From contig NC_073695.1 in the NCBI RefSeq assembly GCF_029784165.1, forward strand, positions 58,250,040-58,314,039: a DNA stretch of 64,000 nucleotides. Direction: 5' to 3'. Both the position numbers and the translations under genes were made by a program. Under the pieces are notes generated by a model that was not told where the DNA came from, searched no databases, and worked only from the letters and a program-made list of their open reading frames with translations. Shown here in pieces: positions 25,341 to 36,345 of this stretch; positions within the stretch are counted from its first letter, which is position 1; each line of letters starts with the position of its first letter. The stretch is from Wyeomyia smithii. Its lineage: Eukaryota > Arthropoda > Insecta > Diptera > Culicidae.

Positions 25341-28300
25341 GGTTGGCAAATGGCTGGACACGTGTAACTTGAGACCCTAATGTGGCCATTCACCTCTGTC
25401 CAGCAACTCCTATCCCAACCTCCACGTGATGCCGACCGGAATACGAGTAACCTTAGCGGAGATCGGGTAACCAACCCCGGTGGAAGCTATGGTCGTATGC
25501 TGACTGGGAAGGGGGTCGTACGCGGCTGTATCCCCATAGGGGCGGCGTACAACAGCGTCTGACCCGGAGCGGGCGGCTGAATTATGGAATGCTGTATCCC
25601 GCCAGCTACACCTAAGATGGCAGCCCCATCAGCAGGATGTAGGTATCGCGACCCTGGTAAGGTAGCATACCGAAACCTTTCACCAACCACGAACAACGAT
25701 TTTAGAAATACGGAACGGATCAATCGGCAAAGACCTAGGCTACGAACACGGAAAAAGATTAAGGTAAACGATTGGAAATTGGGTACTTGGAACGTCCGAT
25801 CTCTCAATGAACCGGCGCGGGCTGGCAGCGCAGCGATTCAGGAGGTTCGGTGGCCAAATTCCGGAGAAAGGGAATTCCGTGCAGTAGACCCTATTGCACG
25901 CACTTCTTTCAAGTACCACATCTACTACAGTGGCGGCAAAGCAGCGGAACGGGGCGTCGGTTTCGTAGTGCTGGGAAATCAGAAAACAAGAGTCATCCGG
26001 TGGAGGCCCGTAAATGACCGTATATGCGTGTTGAGGATTAAGGGCAAATTCTTCAACTACAGTTTAATCAACACCTACGCACCGACAAACGACAAATCCG
26101 ATGAAGTCAAAGATGAGTTCTATGACAAGCTTGAGCGAATCTATGACGAGTGCCCAAAACACGACGTAAAAGTCGTCATCGGAGACGCAAACGCACAGGT
26201 TGGGAGGGAGGAATTCTTCCGTCCGGTCATTGGAAGGCATAGCCTCCACTCGTCAACCAATGAAAACGGCCTGAGGCTGATAAACTTTGCCGCGGCCAGA
26301 GGAATGGCCATATGTAGCTCCTATTTTCCACGTTTGAATGTTCGGAAACACACCTGGAGGCATCCAAATGGAGAAGCCTGCTCCCAGATCGATCACGTTC
26401 TGATTGACGGTCGGCACTTTTCGGATGTTACTGATGTTAGGTCTTTTCGGGGACCAAACATTGACTCTGACCATTATCTCGTCGTTTGTAAGATCCGCGC
26501 ACGGTTGTCGAACGTGCTGAAATCTCGCACAGAGAGGACGACGCGTTTCAACATTCAGCGGTTGAAAGCTGATGGCGTCGCAGCAGAATACGCCAGAGAG
26601 CTGGATCAACGGATCGCAGAACAGCAGGAGGAAGGAGTGGAAGACATAAATGGGCTGTGGAGCAGTATTCACGGCGCCATCGAAACGACTGCGAGAGAGG
26701 TGGTAGGTACGACGCGTGGAAGGCAGGCTAACGGCTGGTTCGATGCCGAGTGCCAGAGAGCGACAGATGAGAAGAACCGTGCCAGGAGCCGCATGCTCAC
26801 TGCGGCTACGCGTCAGAACAGAGAGAGGTACAGGGTGGCGAGAGCTGCTGAAAATAGAACCCACCGTCGGAAGAAGCGCGAGTACGAGGAGCAGGTGCTC
26901 GCCAGCGCAGAGGACAGCTATGCTCAAAACGACGTGCGGAGATTCTATAGAACTGTCAACAGAGTCAGAAGCAGGAATTTCCCGGTGCCGGTCATGTGTA
27001 ATGACAAGGACGGCAACCTGCTTACTGATAAACCGACGGTTGCAGCCAGGTGGAAGGAGCATTTTCAGGCGCTATTGAACGGTGAGGAACCGGATGAGCA
27101 GAGCAGGAACAGGATAACGATTATGAGTGACGAACAAGCTGTGGAGCCACCAACACAGGAGGAGGTGAAAAAGGCGATTAGTGAGCTGAAAAACGGCAAG
27201 GCCGCTGGGAAGGACGGTATCCCGGCCGAACTTATAAAAGCGGGAAGCGAGCGGCTGTACGATGCGATCCACCAGATAATACTAAGAATCTGGGCGGACG
27301 AACAAATGCCGAACGACTGGTTGGAAGGCCTCATATGCCCTATCTATAAGAAGGGCCATCGATTGGATTGTGGCAACTATCGAGGGATAACGTTGCTCAA
27401 CTCCGCATATAAAGTGCTCTCCCGTATCCTGTTCTTCAGATTGAGACCGCTAGCGGAATCTTTTGTTGGCGAATACCAGGCTGGTTTCCGACAAGGGCGT
27501 TCCACGACGGATCAAATTTTCACCCTGCGACAGATCCTCGATAAGTTCCGGGAGTACAACTTATCGACTCACCATCTTTTTGTGGACTTCAAGGCGGTAT
27601 ACGACTCAGTGAAAAGAAACGAGCTGTGGCAGATCATGCTGGAACACGGTTTCCCTGCGGAACTAATAAAGCCGAGTCGTATGACACTGGAGGGATCAAA
27701 ATCGTGCGTGCGGATAGCTGGCAAGACATCAGCCGCGTTCGTAACGTTGGATGGACTGAAGCAGGGGGATGCGCTCTCCAACCTACTGTTTAACATCGCT
27801 CTTGAGGGTGCAGTACGAAGAGCAAACGTCGAAAGAAACGGTACGATCATCACAAAATCTCACATGCTTCTTGGCTTTGCGGACGACGTCGATATCATCG
27901 GTATCAACCGTAAGGCCGTGGAGGAGGCCTTCGTACCTTTTAAGAGAGAAGCAGCGAGATTGGGACTTGTCATTAACTCTGCCAAAACGAAGTACATGGT
28001 AGCTGGCAGAGAGCGTGGGAATCCCCGTGGTGTTGGTGCTGAGGTGGAGATAGATGGGGAACGATTTGAAGTGGTTGACGAATTCGTTTATCTTGGTACG
28101 CTTGTGACATGTGACAACGATATGAGCCGTGAAGTGAAACAACGAGTTGCAGCTGCGAACAGGGCTTTCTACGGACTGCGTAACCAGCTAAGGTCCCGTA
28201 GTTTGCAAACTCGCACAAAACTAGCGCTGTATAGGACGCTGATACTCCCGGTGGCCCTTTACGGACATGAAGCATGGACGCTGAAGGAAGCTGATCGACG

Positions 28301-28690
28301 AGTGCTCGGAGTTTTTGAGCGTAAAATTCTGCGATCGATACTTGGCGGTAAACTGGAAGACGGAGTGTGGCGCAGACGCATGAATCACGAGTTGTACCAG
28401 GTATACAAACATGCTGATATAGTGAAGGTAATACAGCGGGGCAGGCTGCAGTGGGCTGGACATGTAGCCAGGATGCCTTACGAGAGAGCCGCCAAAACTT
28501 TCTTCAGTAGAGAACCAGGAAGAGGCCGTCGACTCCGTGGTAGGCCTCGCACGCGGTGGATGTGCGCGGTGGAAGAAGATGCACGATCTGCTGGTGTACG
28601 GGGAGACTGGAGAACGGCTGCTCAAGACAGAAGAAGATGGACATCTCTAATTCGTTCGGCCCTGGACCGGTGAACCAAAAAAGTAAGTAA
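25341..28690 (+). mobile_element. RTE-type non-LTR retrotransposon with 13-bp TSD
   Basis: The unit is bounded by the direct repeat GAAGTTGCCTCAC (25328-25340 and 28691-28703). It has a short 5' leader, one long ORF, almost no 3' UTR and a 3' end of AAGTAAGTAA, a short tandem tail as is usual for RTE elements. It sits inside the transposase-like gene of the 24407-30117 element. The clean TSD and uninterrupted ORF suggest a young insertion. Confidence 0.92.
25584..28673 (+). CDS. RTE ORF: AP-like endonuclease plus reverse transcriptase
   Basis: This 1029-residue frame carries both enzymes for target-primed reverse transcription. The endonuclease starts at GTWNVRSL (about residues 67-74), then QEVRW (86-90), GDANAQVG (about 200) and SDHYLVV (about 295). 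RT blocks include KAAGKDGIPAELIKAG, GNYRGITLLNSAYKVLSRIL, motif A FVDFKAVYDS, GLKQGDALSNLLF and the catalytic GFADDVDIIG (near 765). The C-terminus has YGHEAWTLKEADRR and RLQWAGHVARM, then GRPRTRW. Only about a dozen residues separate GTWNVRSL from QEVRW, where relatives have about 25 more, so the endonuclease probably carries an in-frame deletion and may be inactive. The start codon is the first ATG of the frame. There is no ORF1 and no RNase H, as expected for RTE. Confidence 0.93.
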   Translation: MECCIPPATPKMAAPSAGCRYRDPGKVAYRNLSPTTNNDFRNTERINRQRPRLRTRKKIKVNDWKLGTWNVRSLNEPARAGSAAIQEVRWPNSGEREFRAVDPIARTSFKYHIYYSGGKAAERGVGFVVLGNQKTRVIRWRPVNDRICVLRIKGKFFNYSLINTYAPTNDKSDEVKDEFYDKLERIYDECPKHDVKVVIGDANAQVGREEFFRPVIGRHSLHSSTNENGLRLINFAAARGMAICSSYFPRLNVRKHTWRHPNGEACSQIDHVLIDGRHFSDVTDVRSFRGPNIDSDHYLVVCKIRARLSNVLKSRTERTTRFNIQRLKADGVAAEYARELDQRIAEQQEEGVEDINGLWSSIHGAIETTAREVVGTTRGRQANGWFDAECQRATDEKNRARSRMLTAATRQNRERYRVARAAENRTHRRKKREYEEQVLASAEDSYAQNDVRRFYRTVNRVRSRNFPVPVMCNDKDGNLLTDKPTVAARWKEHFQALLNGEEPDEQSRNRITIMSDEQAVEPPTQEEVKKAISELKNGKAAGKDGIPAELIKAGSERLYDAIHQIILRIWADEQMPNDWLEGLICPIYKKGHRLDCGNYRGITLLNSAYKVLSRILFFRLRPLAESFVGEYQAGFRQGRSTTDQIFTLRQILDKFREYNLSTHHLFVDFKAVYDSVKRNELWQIMLEHGFPAELIKPSRMTLEGSKSCVRIAGKTSAAFVTLDGLKQGDALSNLLFNIALEGAVRRANVERNGTIITKSHMLLGFADDVDIIGINRKAVEEAFVPFKREAARLGLVINSAKTKYMVAGRERGNPRGVGAEVEIDGERFEVVDEFVYLGTLVTCDNDMSREVKQRVAAANRAFYGLRNQLRSRSLQTRTKLALYRTLILPVALYGHEAWTLKEADRRVLGVFERKILRSILGGKLEDGVWRRRMNHELYQVYKHADIVKVIQRGRLQWAGHVARMPYERAAKTFFSREPGRGRRLRGRPRTRWMCAVEEDARSAGVRGDWRTAAQDRRRWTSLIRSALDR

Positions 28691-28703
28691 GAAGTTGCCT
28701 CAC

Positions 28704-29122
28704 AATATAAAAATATAAAAAACTTTGCAAGTCTTCGCAAGTTCAAAACAAAATATAACGTGGATGCAGAGTGGCATTTTTATGCGACTTCACATGGTAA
28801 AGGCCCATGCGATGCAATTGGTGGCATATTAAAACGAATGGCAGGAAATGCAAGTTTAGCTAAAGAACATGAACATCCCAATACAAGCGCAAAAGAATTG
28901 TATGATTGTAATAAAAATTCATCAAAAATGTCATTCAGTTGGGTATCATATGAAGAATATGAACAAGGAGTAACAGAATGGAGCAATATTTTCAAAAAAT
29001 CTATAATAATAGCTGCCACACAAAAGCATTATTCTTTTGTTCCGATTTCAGAAAATAAGATACAAACGAAGCTGTTTTCAAAAGATGAAGAATCATTTAC
29101 TTATGATGTATATAAAATATAA
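28704..29122 (+). pseudogene. Transposase-like ORF, downstream segment
   Basis: Continuing in phase from the right TSD, the frame reads QYKNIKNFASL, then DAEWHFYATSHGKGPCD and AIGGILKRMAG, and runs open to a stop at 29120-29122. The WHF-ATSHGKGPCD-IGG signature recurs in uncharacterised animal proteins that I associate with DNA transposons; I cannot name the family with certainty. The segment ends about 80 bp before the AT microsatellite and the right TIR. It looks like the C-terminal third of a transposase disrupted by the RTE, and is otherwise free of stops. Confidence 0.65.
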
Positions 29123-29203
29123 GGTGAAACTAGTTCTGTAAAGTATCTATGTCATAAAAAATATGTTCCTAAGATAATAAAACTCGAAAATAAATATTTG
29201 ATT

Positions 29204-29328
<125 letters not shown>

Positions 29329-29370
29329 TCATATCACTTAGAACGTTTAACTCTTTTCTTGAGAACCGTT

Positions 29371-30117
29371 CGCCCAATCGTTTTGTTGTCAAAGAATGAA
29401 TTGTATATTTTTGATCAAGCATTCCAATGAACGTATGGTTTTTGCTGGAGAACCATGGACAAATTAAGAAAAACGTGTATTTTACTAAATTATTATAATT
29501 TTTCGAGCTTAAATTAGAAATAACTCGAAAACCGATGCCTTTAGAATGTTTACTACCAAGAGCTTTTTGATTCAAAATGACTCTCTGCATCTTTTGAAAT
29601 CATCAGAATACAAATATTTCGAAAAATATTTGAATTAGAATTTTCATAAAAAGATTAATGAACCTTAAAAAAATTATTTTTCATTTCTCCATCCTAAACT
29701 TTTTTTGAAAAGTTGCGTATTATCATCAAGTTTCTTTAAAAAAATAAATCAACTTTTTTTTTTAAATTAAAATTTAATGTTTATTTTTAATTTTTTTTGG
29801 TCAAAAAAAATTTTTTTGGTCAAAAAATTTTTTTTGTACAGTGTATATTTTTTTATGATGCATTTTCGATTCGCTACAACTCATTCTCAGACAGTTTTTC
29901 TATACAACTAACGGTTTCTGGCCTACAATGCTTCGTATAAAACCTATGCCAAAAGGCATACGCCCTTTTAGAATGTAACTTATGGGTGTTAAAAATCTCT
30001 CCACCTGTGAAAAATGCTCAGTTTGCTGAGCCAAATACGTGTGCAAAGTTTCATTCAAATCAAAAATTGTCGATTAAATTTTCGCGTATTTCCAGGCAAT
30101 TTGAAATGATTTTGCTC
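29371..30117 (-). repeat. Right terminal inverted repeat of the Sola-like element
   Basis: Inverted match to 24407-25141, diverged by substitutions and small indels, so the element is not recent even though the RTE within it looks young. Confidence 0.9.
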
Positions 30118-30121
30118 TAAA

Positions 30122-31060
30122 CAATGAATGACGCCGCAATCCACATGGCCACGAAAATTCGTGAGTCATTTCGAATTAGCCTAAAATCTAATACAGTCCC
30201 ATGCTACATGTCGTATTCTGCTCAGATGAAAGCACTCCATTAGAATGGACACAAAAAATTGTAAATCAGTTGTTAAAAAAAAAATTGAAAATAGAATAAT
30301 TCAAATTGCATATTCTATTCTGAGAAACTATAATTGCTAATTTGCAGAACACTGCACCTTTCTAAGTATTTGAATTCTCAAGATGAATTTAGCTCATATA
30401 ACTCAAAACTAATTGCACACTAAGGTGACGTAGTTACTTTAATCTCAATCAAATTGTTCAAAAGCCAAAAACCCTCAACCTCCTGAACATTTCTGCTGGA
30501 AACCGCAACTTGCTTAGTGGTTGAATTCGCTTCACTTGTGTAAGTAGAAAATACTCGAAACTTCATACACATTAGCACCACGTTGTGGCCGAATTCTAAT
30601 CTCAACTTTTAACCGACCAAAAGCCATTGACTTTCAAAACAACTTTCCTGAAGACCGCAGTTTTCTAATTGTTTGTGTTCACGAGATAATTTTAGTTCGA
30701 AATAATCGAAACTACCAAAAAAAACGCTGCAAAACTTTGATATAGCCCGACTAACCCGGACCACGTATACAAACCAAAAACCCTTATCTGGCGGGTAGTG
30801 TAACTTTCAAATTAAATTTTAAGCCAATATGCTTGGTTATTTTAACTAACAATATTATTTTCTATTCCAATGAAGATTTCGAAGATTACAAAGTTTTTTG
30901 CATTTTTGCATAATTTTATTATTAAGATTTCAAGAATAATTTTGATGGACATTGGGTAAATTGGAGTTCAAGACATTTTCACGTTTTTGTAAAGAAAAAC
31001 CTTTAGGACATCATCAGATGGCATTTTGCCAGTTATTACGAAAAATGTAGTAACTTGTTT
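30122..31060. other. Non-coding, nothing recognised
   Basis: AT-rich DNA with no ORF longer than 61 codons and no repeat structure noticed. Confidence 0.45.
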
Positions 31061-31165
31061 CAAGGCTCAATATGCTGCCGTTCCAATCATAGTAGTCCTA
31101 TGTTGTACAGAAACCTTATGCACGCTGGGACAACTATGCTTGGAACGGCAATATATTGAGCCTTG
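31061..31165. mobile_element. Palindromic MITE-like hairpin
   Basis: CAAGGCTCAATATGCTGCCG at the left pairs with CGGCAATATATTGAGCCTTG at the right. Pairing continues through TTCCAATCATAGTAGTCC against GGGACAACTATGCTTGGAA, leaving a loop of about 30 bp. TSDs were not resolved. It lies 20-30 bp upstream of an RTE fragment. Confidence 0.65.
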
Positions 31166-31195
31166 CAAAACGATATAACCGGACCCACCAACATA

Positions 31196-31405
31196 GGACG
31201 AGGTGAAGAATACTTGCAAAGAGCTAAAAAACCACAAAGCCGATGTGTGTTTGCGGCCGAACTTTTCAAAGTTGAAAGCGAGTGGCTGTGTAGTGCAATT
31301 CACCAGATTATCCAAGGGAATGGTCTGAGGAACAACTACCTACGTACTGATTGGAAGGACTCATATGCCCTATCTTCAAGAAGCGACATAGACTCGACTG
31401 TAGTG
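31196..31405 (+). pseudogene. RTE reverse transcriptase fragment
   Basis: About 70 codons correspond to the RT region just before motif 0 of the intact RTE: AAELFKVESEWLCSAIHQII matches AELIKAGSERLYDAIHQII, and WKDSYALSSRSDIDS matches the LEGLICPIYKKGHRLDC block in shifted phase. It is truncated on both sides. Confidence 0.7.
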
Positions 31406-32560
31406 ACTGTAGTTATGTTCGAGAACATAGCTCGCAGACACATCATCTGTTCTAAAAATTTGTTCGTGAATCAAAAGTTTATTCTTTATAAACATCAACA
31501 TAAACATATAATATAAACATTTCGTATATTTGATGCACTTGGCTTGTATACTCTCAATGTGCTCTTTGAAAATTATTTTGTTATCGAAAATTAGTCCCAA
31601 TTACTTAACCTTGTCAGACCAACTTAAAATAACCCCATTCATCTTGACAACGTGGTTTGAGGAAAGAAGCCCTAGTATTGTGGGGAAAAATTATCATTTG
31701 AGTTTTAGAAGCATTGGGAAAGATTTTCTACTTTTGCGAGTAGGAAGAAAAAATGTCTAAACTTCTCTGCAATCGACTGCATATGACACGAAGACTATTT
31801 CGTTTTACGGAAATGCTTGTGTCATCGCAGAACAATGACTTTGTGCATCCTGGAGGTAAATCAGGAAGATCTGAAGTAAATATATTGTACAAGACTGGAC
31901 CCAAGACTGAACCTTGAGGTACACCTCCTCTGACAGGAAATCTATCAGATTTCGAATTCTGATAGACAACCTGTAGAGTTCGATCAGCAAGATGATTTTA
32001 TTAAATTTTGATTAGGAAAATTGGAAAATTAAAAGTTTGCAATTTCGCAATCAAACCTTTATGCCAAACACCGTCGAATGCCTTTTCATTGTCTAAAAGA
32101 GCAGCTCCAGTGGAATAACCTTCAGATTTGTCAGCTCAAATCATATTAGTAACTCTGAGCAAGTGATGAGTAGTGGCATGCCCATGGCGAAATCCAAACT
32201 GTTCATTTGCAAAATTTGAATTTTCGTTGATGTGTGACATCATTCTGTTAAGAATAATTCTCTCAAACAGTTTACTTATTGAAGAAAGCAAGCTGATTGG
32301 TCGATAACTTGAAACCTCAGCTGGATTCTTATCCGGCTTCAAAATTGGAGTAATTTTTGCATTTTTCCATAATTTGTAAAAATATGGAATGTTGAAACAG
32401 CAATTGAAAATTTTTACTAAGAATTCTATTGTACTTCCAGGAAGATGTTTGATTGATATGTTAAAGATTCCATCATCACCAGGTGCTTTCATATTTTTGA
32501 AATTTTCAATAATTGATTTAATCTCATTCAAGTTAGTTTCAGTTATTTCTGCAGTTAAAA
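31376..32560 (-). pseudogene. Jockey-type LINE reverse transcriptase fragment
   Basis: Minus-strand frames carry, in order: FKNMKAPGDDGIFNISIKHL and ILKPDKNPAEVSSYRPISLL (32136-32531), the RFGFRHGHATTHHLLR-like segment with a palm region partly lost, a QGSVLGPVL-like block with a degenerate CDDT in place of YADD (31805-31990, shifted phases), and the thumb-region phrase GLIFDNKIIFKEHIESIQAKC (31376-31600). Wording is typical of Jockey-clade elements in flies and mosquitoes. Multiple frameshifts make it a relic. It lacks endonuclease and 3' end and lies next to a copia-type gag. Confidence 0.75.
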
Positions 32561-32798
32561 AAAATCTGGGAAGAAATTAAATCACCTTGACGTGTGACTT
32601 CAAAAAGAAATAGAAATAGTAACCCAGATGTTTTACATACACAAATAGTAACCAAGAAACAAACCAACCGATTCCTATATAAAGAAATTGTTCAGTTATT
32701 AAACGGTTCATTATTAAAGCAACCTTCAACAAGACAAAACCAGGCATGCCGAACCAATAAGTTAGTTGTAGTTGTAGGAATATTCGAAGCGGTCCAGA

Positions 32799-33500
32799 AT
32801 GGCTAGTGCGAAGAAAGCAGGAATCGTGCAGTTTGCCGGTGAAGGCTACGACACGTGAAATTCCGAGTGAAGACTCAACTTTCGGCGCATGGAGCAAAAG
32901 AAACTATTACGGAGAATCCTGGTGAAGACGAAAGAGCAAGAATAGCTTTCCTTGAAAAGGATGAAAGGGCAAAAGCTCTTTCGGTGGCGTATATAGCAGA
33001 CAGTCATCTGGAGTACATCCGTGACAAGGACACGGCAAAGAAAATGTGGACATCATTAGCAAACACCTTTGCGAAGAAAGGTTTTGCAGCGCAGACATAC
33101 ATGCGTCGTTCAATGAATTCGTTGCACATGGACGAGGGAACGTCTCTGACGGATCATTTCCGTCGATTCGATGAACTAGGAAGACAACTGAAAAATGGGG
33201 GTGCTATAGTTACGGAGCTCGATATGGTGAGCCAGCTGTTTATTTCATTGCCACCTAGCTACGATACAGTAACCACCGCGATGGAAAATTGAGAAGATCA
33301 ACAACTAACTCTTGAGTCCGTCAAAGCACGCCTTCTAGCGGAGGAACAAAAGCGTTCTGGTAGAGAAACTAGTTCGAGTGCTGCGACAGGTCTGGACGGA
33401 ATGGTGTTGGCTGTCGTAAGCATGAAAAATTGGAAAATTTCTCGGAAAATGTTACCACTGTGGAGAGCGTTTAATCTCTTTCTGTAAATCTTAAACAATT
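32799..33500 (+). pseudogene. Copia-type LTR retrotransposon gag pseudogene
   Basis: The frame opens at an ATG (32799) with a short lead containing GIVQFAGEGYD. It then has a one-base loss near 32856 that moves it into the long frame ending at 33292. That frame carries the Ty1/copia gag (UBN2-type) phrases IADSHLEYIRDKDTAKKMW, FAKKGFAAQTYMRRSMNSL, LTDHFRRFDELGRQL and VSQLFISLPPSYDTV. An in-frame TGA ends it; similarity resumes as LTLESVKARLLAEEQ. A partial zinc knuckle CYHCGE lies near 33450 with the rest of the CCHC motif missing. No LTR, protease or integrase was recognised. Gag would form the cytoplasmic particle; this copy is inactive. Confidence 0.8.
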
Positions 33501-33504
33501 TTTC

Positions 33505-34178
33505 ATTTATTTTATCTCTAGCCAATCTTAAGCAAAAAAGTGATCGTAGAACTATGAATGAATGATGGAAGCATCATAAATAGTTCTGAGTTGGACTCTG
33601 TGGTATAGCTATCCCGATCAAACGATTATAGCAAACGGACAACGCAAATATATCTGAACTTGATAAAAAAAAACAAAGCCTGTAATATTCTTGATATGCC
33701 AGAATAATAAAGAGTACAGAATTATATCAAATTCTGTTATCATATACCTGAATGTTCAAAAATGTGTTTTATAGCATATTAATAACAAAATTTGTCATTC
33801 AAACGACAAAAAATTGTACATTTTAATTATTTCTGATCTTTTTCGCCCAAAAACCTTACAGAACTTGCTATAATTTGTAATAACTAGTAAGTAATTTTAA
33901 TAGGAATTTTCATATTTTAACTAATAACGAGACCAAGTTTTGAACACAAGGTGATACAAAAAGTTCGTAACAAAATATCAAGATATGTTATAATCATGAT
34001 ATTTTTGACTGATCGGAATGTGCCTTTTCATTTATTTATTTTTTTGTTGAAATGTGATGTCACACTCAAGCTAACCAACATGTATCACAAAATGTCACAA
34101 TTATTGAAACCTTCTCCATCCCCTCTCTAAACATGTGACATCATTAATAGATGGTCCCATTAAGGAAGAGCAGTAGCA
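33505..34178. other. Non-coding, nothing recognised
   Basis: AT-rich DNA. The phrase CAAACGATTATAGCAAACG (33618-33636) recurs as CAAACGATTATAGCAAGCG at 51855-51873, hinting at a shared repeat. Confidence 0.4.
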
Positions 34179-34668
34179 GAGTCTATATTAGGGTAACATT
34201 TGCCATTTTTCAAAACCTTTTTTTTTTCCTCATCTATAGTTTTTTTTTTTTTTTTTCAAAACCAGACCATGTACATTTTGTGTATTGGCCCAGAAAATGA
34301 CCTGTGCAAAATCAGCTCAATCGGACCTGGTTTAGGGGTGCCTTGGAGGAGAGTGCATGAAATTAGTAAAATCATTTTTTTTTTCGATGCCGAATAACTT
34401 ACAAATGCATTAAACGTCGAGATTTGGTGTTATCTCAAAAAAACAAAAAAATACCCGAAAACCGACCTTCTGGGACAGGGCCATTTTTAGGCAACAGAGG
34501 CACAGTGGTTCGCCCATAGGCCAAAAATAAAAAAAAAAAACGTTTCCTGGTTATGCGACACCCGAAAAAATGTTCAATGCTAAGAGATGGCGCTGTAGTG
34601 GTAGTGGTAGTAAAGTCGAAATTTCCACGAGCATTTTACTTAATGACAAGAAAAAACTGCTATCAGTT

Positions 34669-36016
34669 TTTTTTTCCGTGTTGGGTATTTTCGTCACTGC
34701 GACCAATTCTTTGATATTTTGTGACATATTCCCCCTTTTTAATTTTGCTTAGTCAGGATAACGTATCACTATTGGAAGTGGTCGTTATAGTCTGGCCAAT
34801 AGCATTAGTCCAGTCCGGTATTATACTTCGTATGAAGCGCACAACCGTACTGGGATTTGTTCTCCAGATTTCAGAGGGTTCCAGAAGACCTCTCTCGAAG
34901 AACTTATATCTTTTGATAAAAATTGCCGGACATCGGCATAACAGATGTTCCGAGTCTTCTTTTTCCATGCCACATACTCGACATGTATCATCTTGAAGTT
35001 TTTCATTACTTTCAAATGATAACGGCTCGGACAATGCCCTGTTATTAAACCAGTATACGTGCTTAGATCTTTTTTTGAAAGATCCAGTATTTTACGAGTC
35101 ATAGAAACGTTCGGAGTGATGAACCGTTTCGACTGCCTACCGATGAAGGTGTTTGTCCAGTTGGATTCCACTTTCAGAGTTTCCCATCTTTTAGTTCCAT
35201 TCTAAGGGAACAAGCGGATAGACCACAGAAGGGTTCTGGTCCTATGAACTGATGAGACGATCCAAGTCTTGCCAATTCATCGGCTCTTTCGTTCCCATCT
35301 ATTCCACAGTGACCAGGAACCCAGTATAAGTCTACTTGATTATTACAACCCAGTGTTTGGAGTGATTGAACACACTCCCAAACTAGTTTTGATGTGCATG
35401 TCGCAGACTTCAAAGCCTTCAACGCTGCTTGACTGTCGGACATCATGCAAATGTTTGAGTGTCTGTATTTCCTGCGTAGGTATATTTCAGAACATTCTAG
35501 TATTGCTTGGACTTCAGCTTGGAAGACAGTTGGCCATTGGCCCATTGGAACTGACAGGTCTATTCCTGGGCCAGTTACTCCTGCTCCCACTCGATTGTTC
35601 ATTTTTGAACCATCTGTGTAGAAAATGATTGATCCTGGGCGGAGATCAGGACCACTGCGTTCCCAAACATCACGCTCAGGTTCAAACATTCGAAATCGTC
35701 TTTCAAAATTGTATCTTTTCTCCATCCGGTCTTCATTGTTTATCACTAGGGGATTGATACGAATAGTTTTTAGGATACCTAGATGACCCGTTAAATCACC
35801 CTCAAAGAGCCTTAATGATCTTTTGATCCGTAAGGCACTCTTTTCGGCTTCTAATTGTATGAATTGATGCAGTGGAAGCATAAACAGTAGAGCTTCCAAT
35901 GCCTTGGTGGGTGTGCTTCTCATTGCACCCGTTATTGAGAGAGTGGCTAGCCGTTGAAGTTTTTCCAACCTATCTTGAGCACCTTTCTCCCTTGTTTTTG
36001 TCCACCAGACTAGTGA
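34669..36016 (-). mobile_element. 5'-truncated LOA-type retrotransposon, 3' part with RNase H
   Basis: The element is bounded by the direct repeat ATCAGTT (34662-34668 and 36017-36023), and its poly(A) tail appears as the T-run starting at 34669. Only the end of ORF2 is present: the post-RT region, the RNase H domain and a C-terminal zinc-finger-like tail. Removing it rejoins the two parts of the foldback arm, where CTGCTATCAG meets TTACCCTTTTTTATA. Confidence 0.82.
34753..36000 (-). pseudogene. LOA ORF2 C-terminal region (RNase H and CCHC tail)
   Basis: The frame 35174-35968 opens with LEKLQRLATLSITGAMRSTP, then an RNase H domain with all the usual acidic positions: FYTDGSKMNN (D), VFQAEVQAIL (E), MSDSQAALKAL (D) and WVPGHCGIDGNERADELARL (H and D). 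A one-base loss after RMELK shifts reading to the frame 34821-35171 (TLKVESNW). A second shift near 35010 leads to KLQDDTCRVCGMEKEDSEHL with the C-terminal Cys/His motif (34753-35034). RNase H removes element RNA after reverse transcription. The copy is truncated and frame-shifted, hence inactive. LOA is favoured over I by the SITGAMRSTP block. Confidence 0.82.
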
Positions 36017-36345
36017 ATCAGTTACCCTTTTTTATACTATTTTAACTTTCTAGTTCTTACTTTTACTATGTACAATCTGTTTTTATCAATAAACTTGATT
36101 TTCCAATACAACTCCATTGACTCAATATAGTTATATAGAAAAATCAAGTTTTTTGATAAAAATAGATTGCATATAGTGAAAGTAAGTACCTACTAGAAAG
36201 TAAGAATAATGCATAAAAAAGGATAGCTAATAGCAGTTTTTCCGGTCATTAAGCAAAAAGCTCGTGGAAATTCCGATTTCACTACCACTACCACTACAGC
36301 GCCATCTCTTAGCATTGAACGTTTTTTCGAATGTCCCATTATCGA

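Larger units (their letters stand above)
34553..36345. repeat. Foldback element with inverted arms, carrying a LOA insertion
   Basis: The left arm (CGAAAAAATGTTCAATGC, then AAGAGATGGCGCTGTAGTGG, then TTTCCACGAGC, then AAAAACTGCTATCAG) is the inverse of 36240-36345 (ACTACAGCGCCATCTCTTAG, then GCATTGAACGTTTTTTCG). Arm pairing continues on both sides of the LOA insertion, at 36024-36110 against 36130-36235. Without LOA the foldback is about 440 bp. Confidence 0.7.

Noticed and set aside
26253..27062. 269-codon minus-strand ORF inside the RTE
   Set aside because: Antisense shadow of the RTE protein, which has unmistakable endonuclease and RT motifs on the plus strand.
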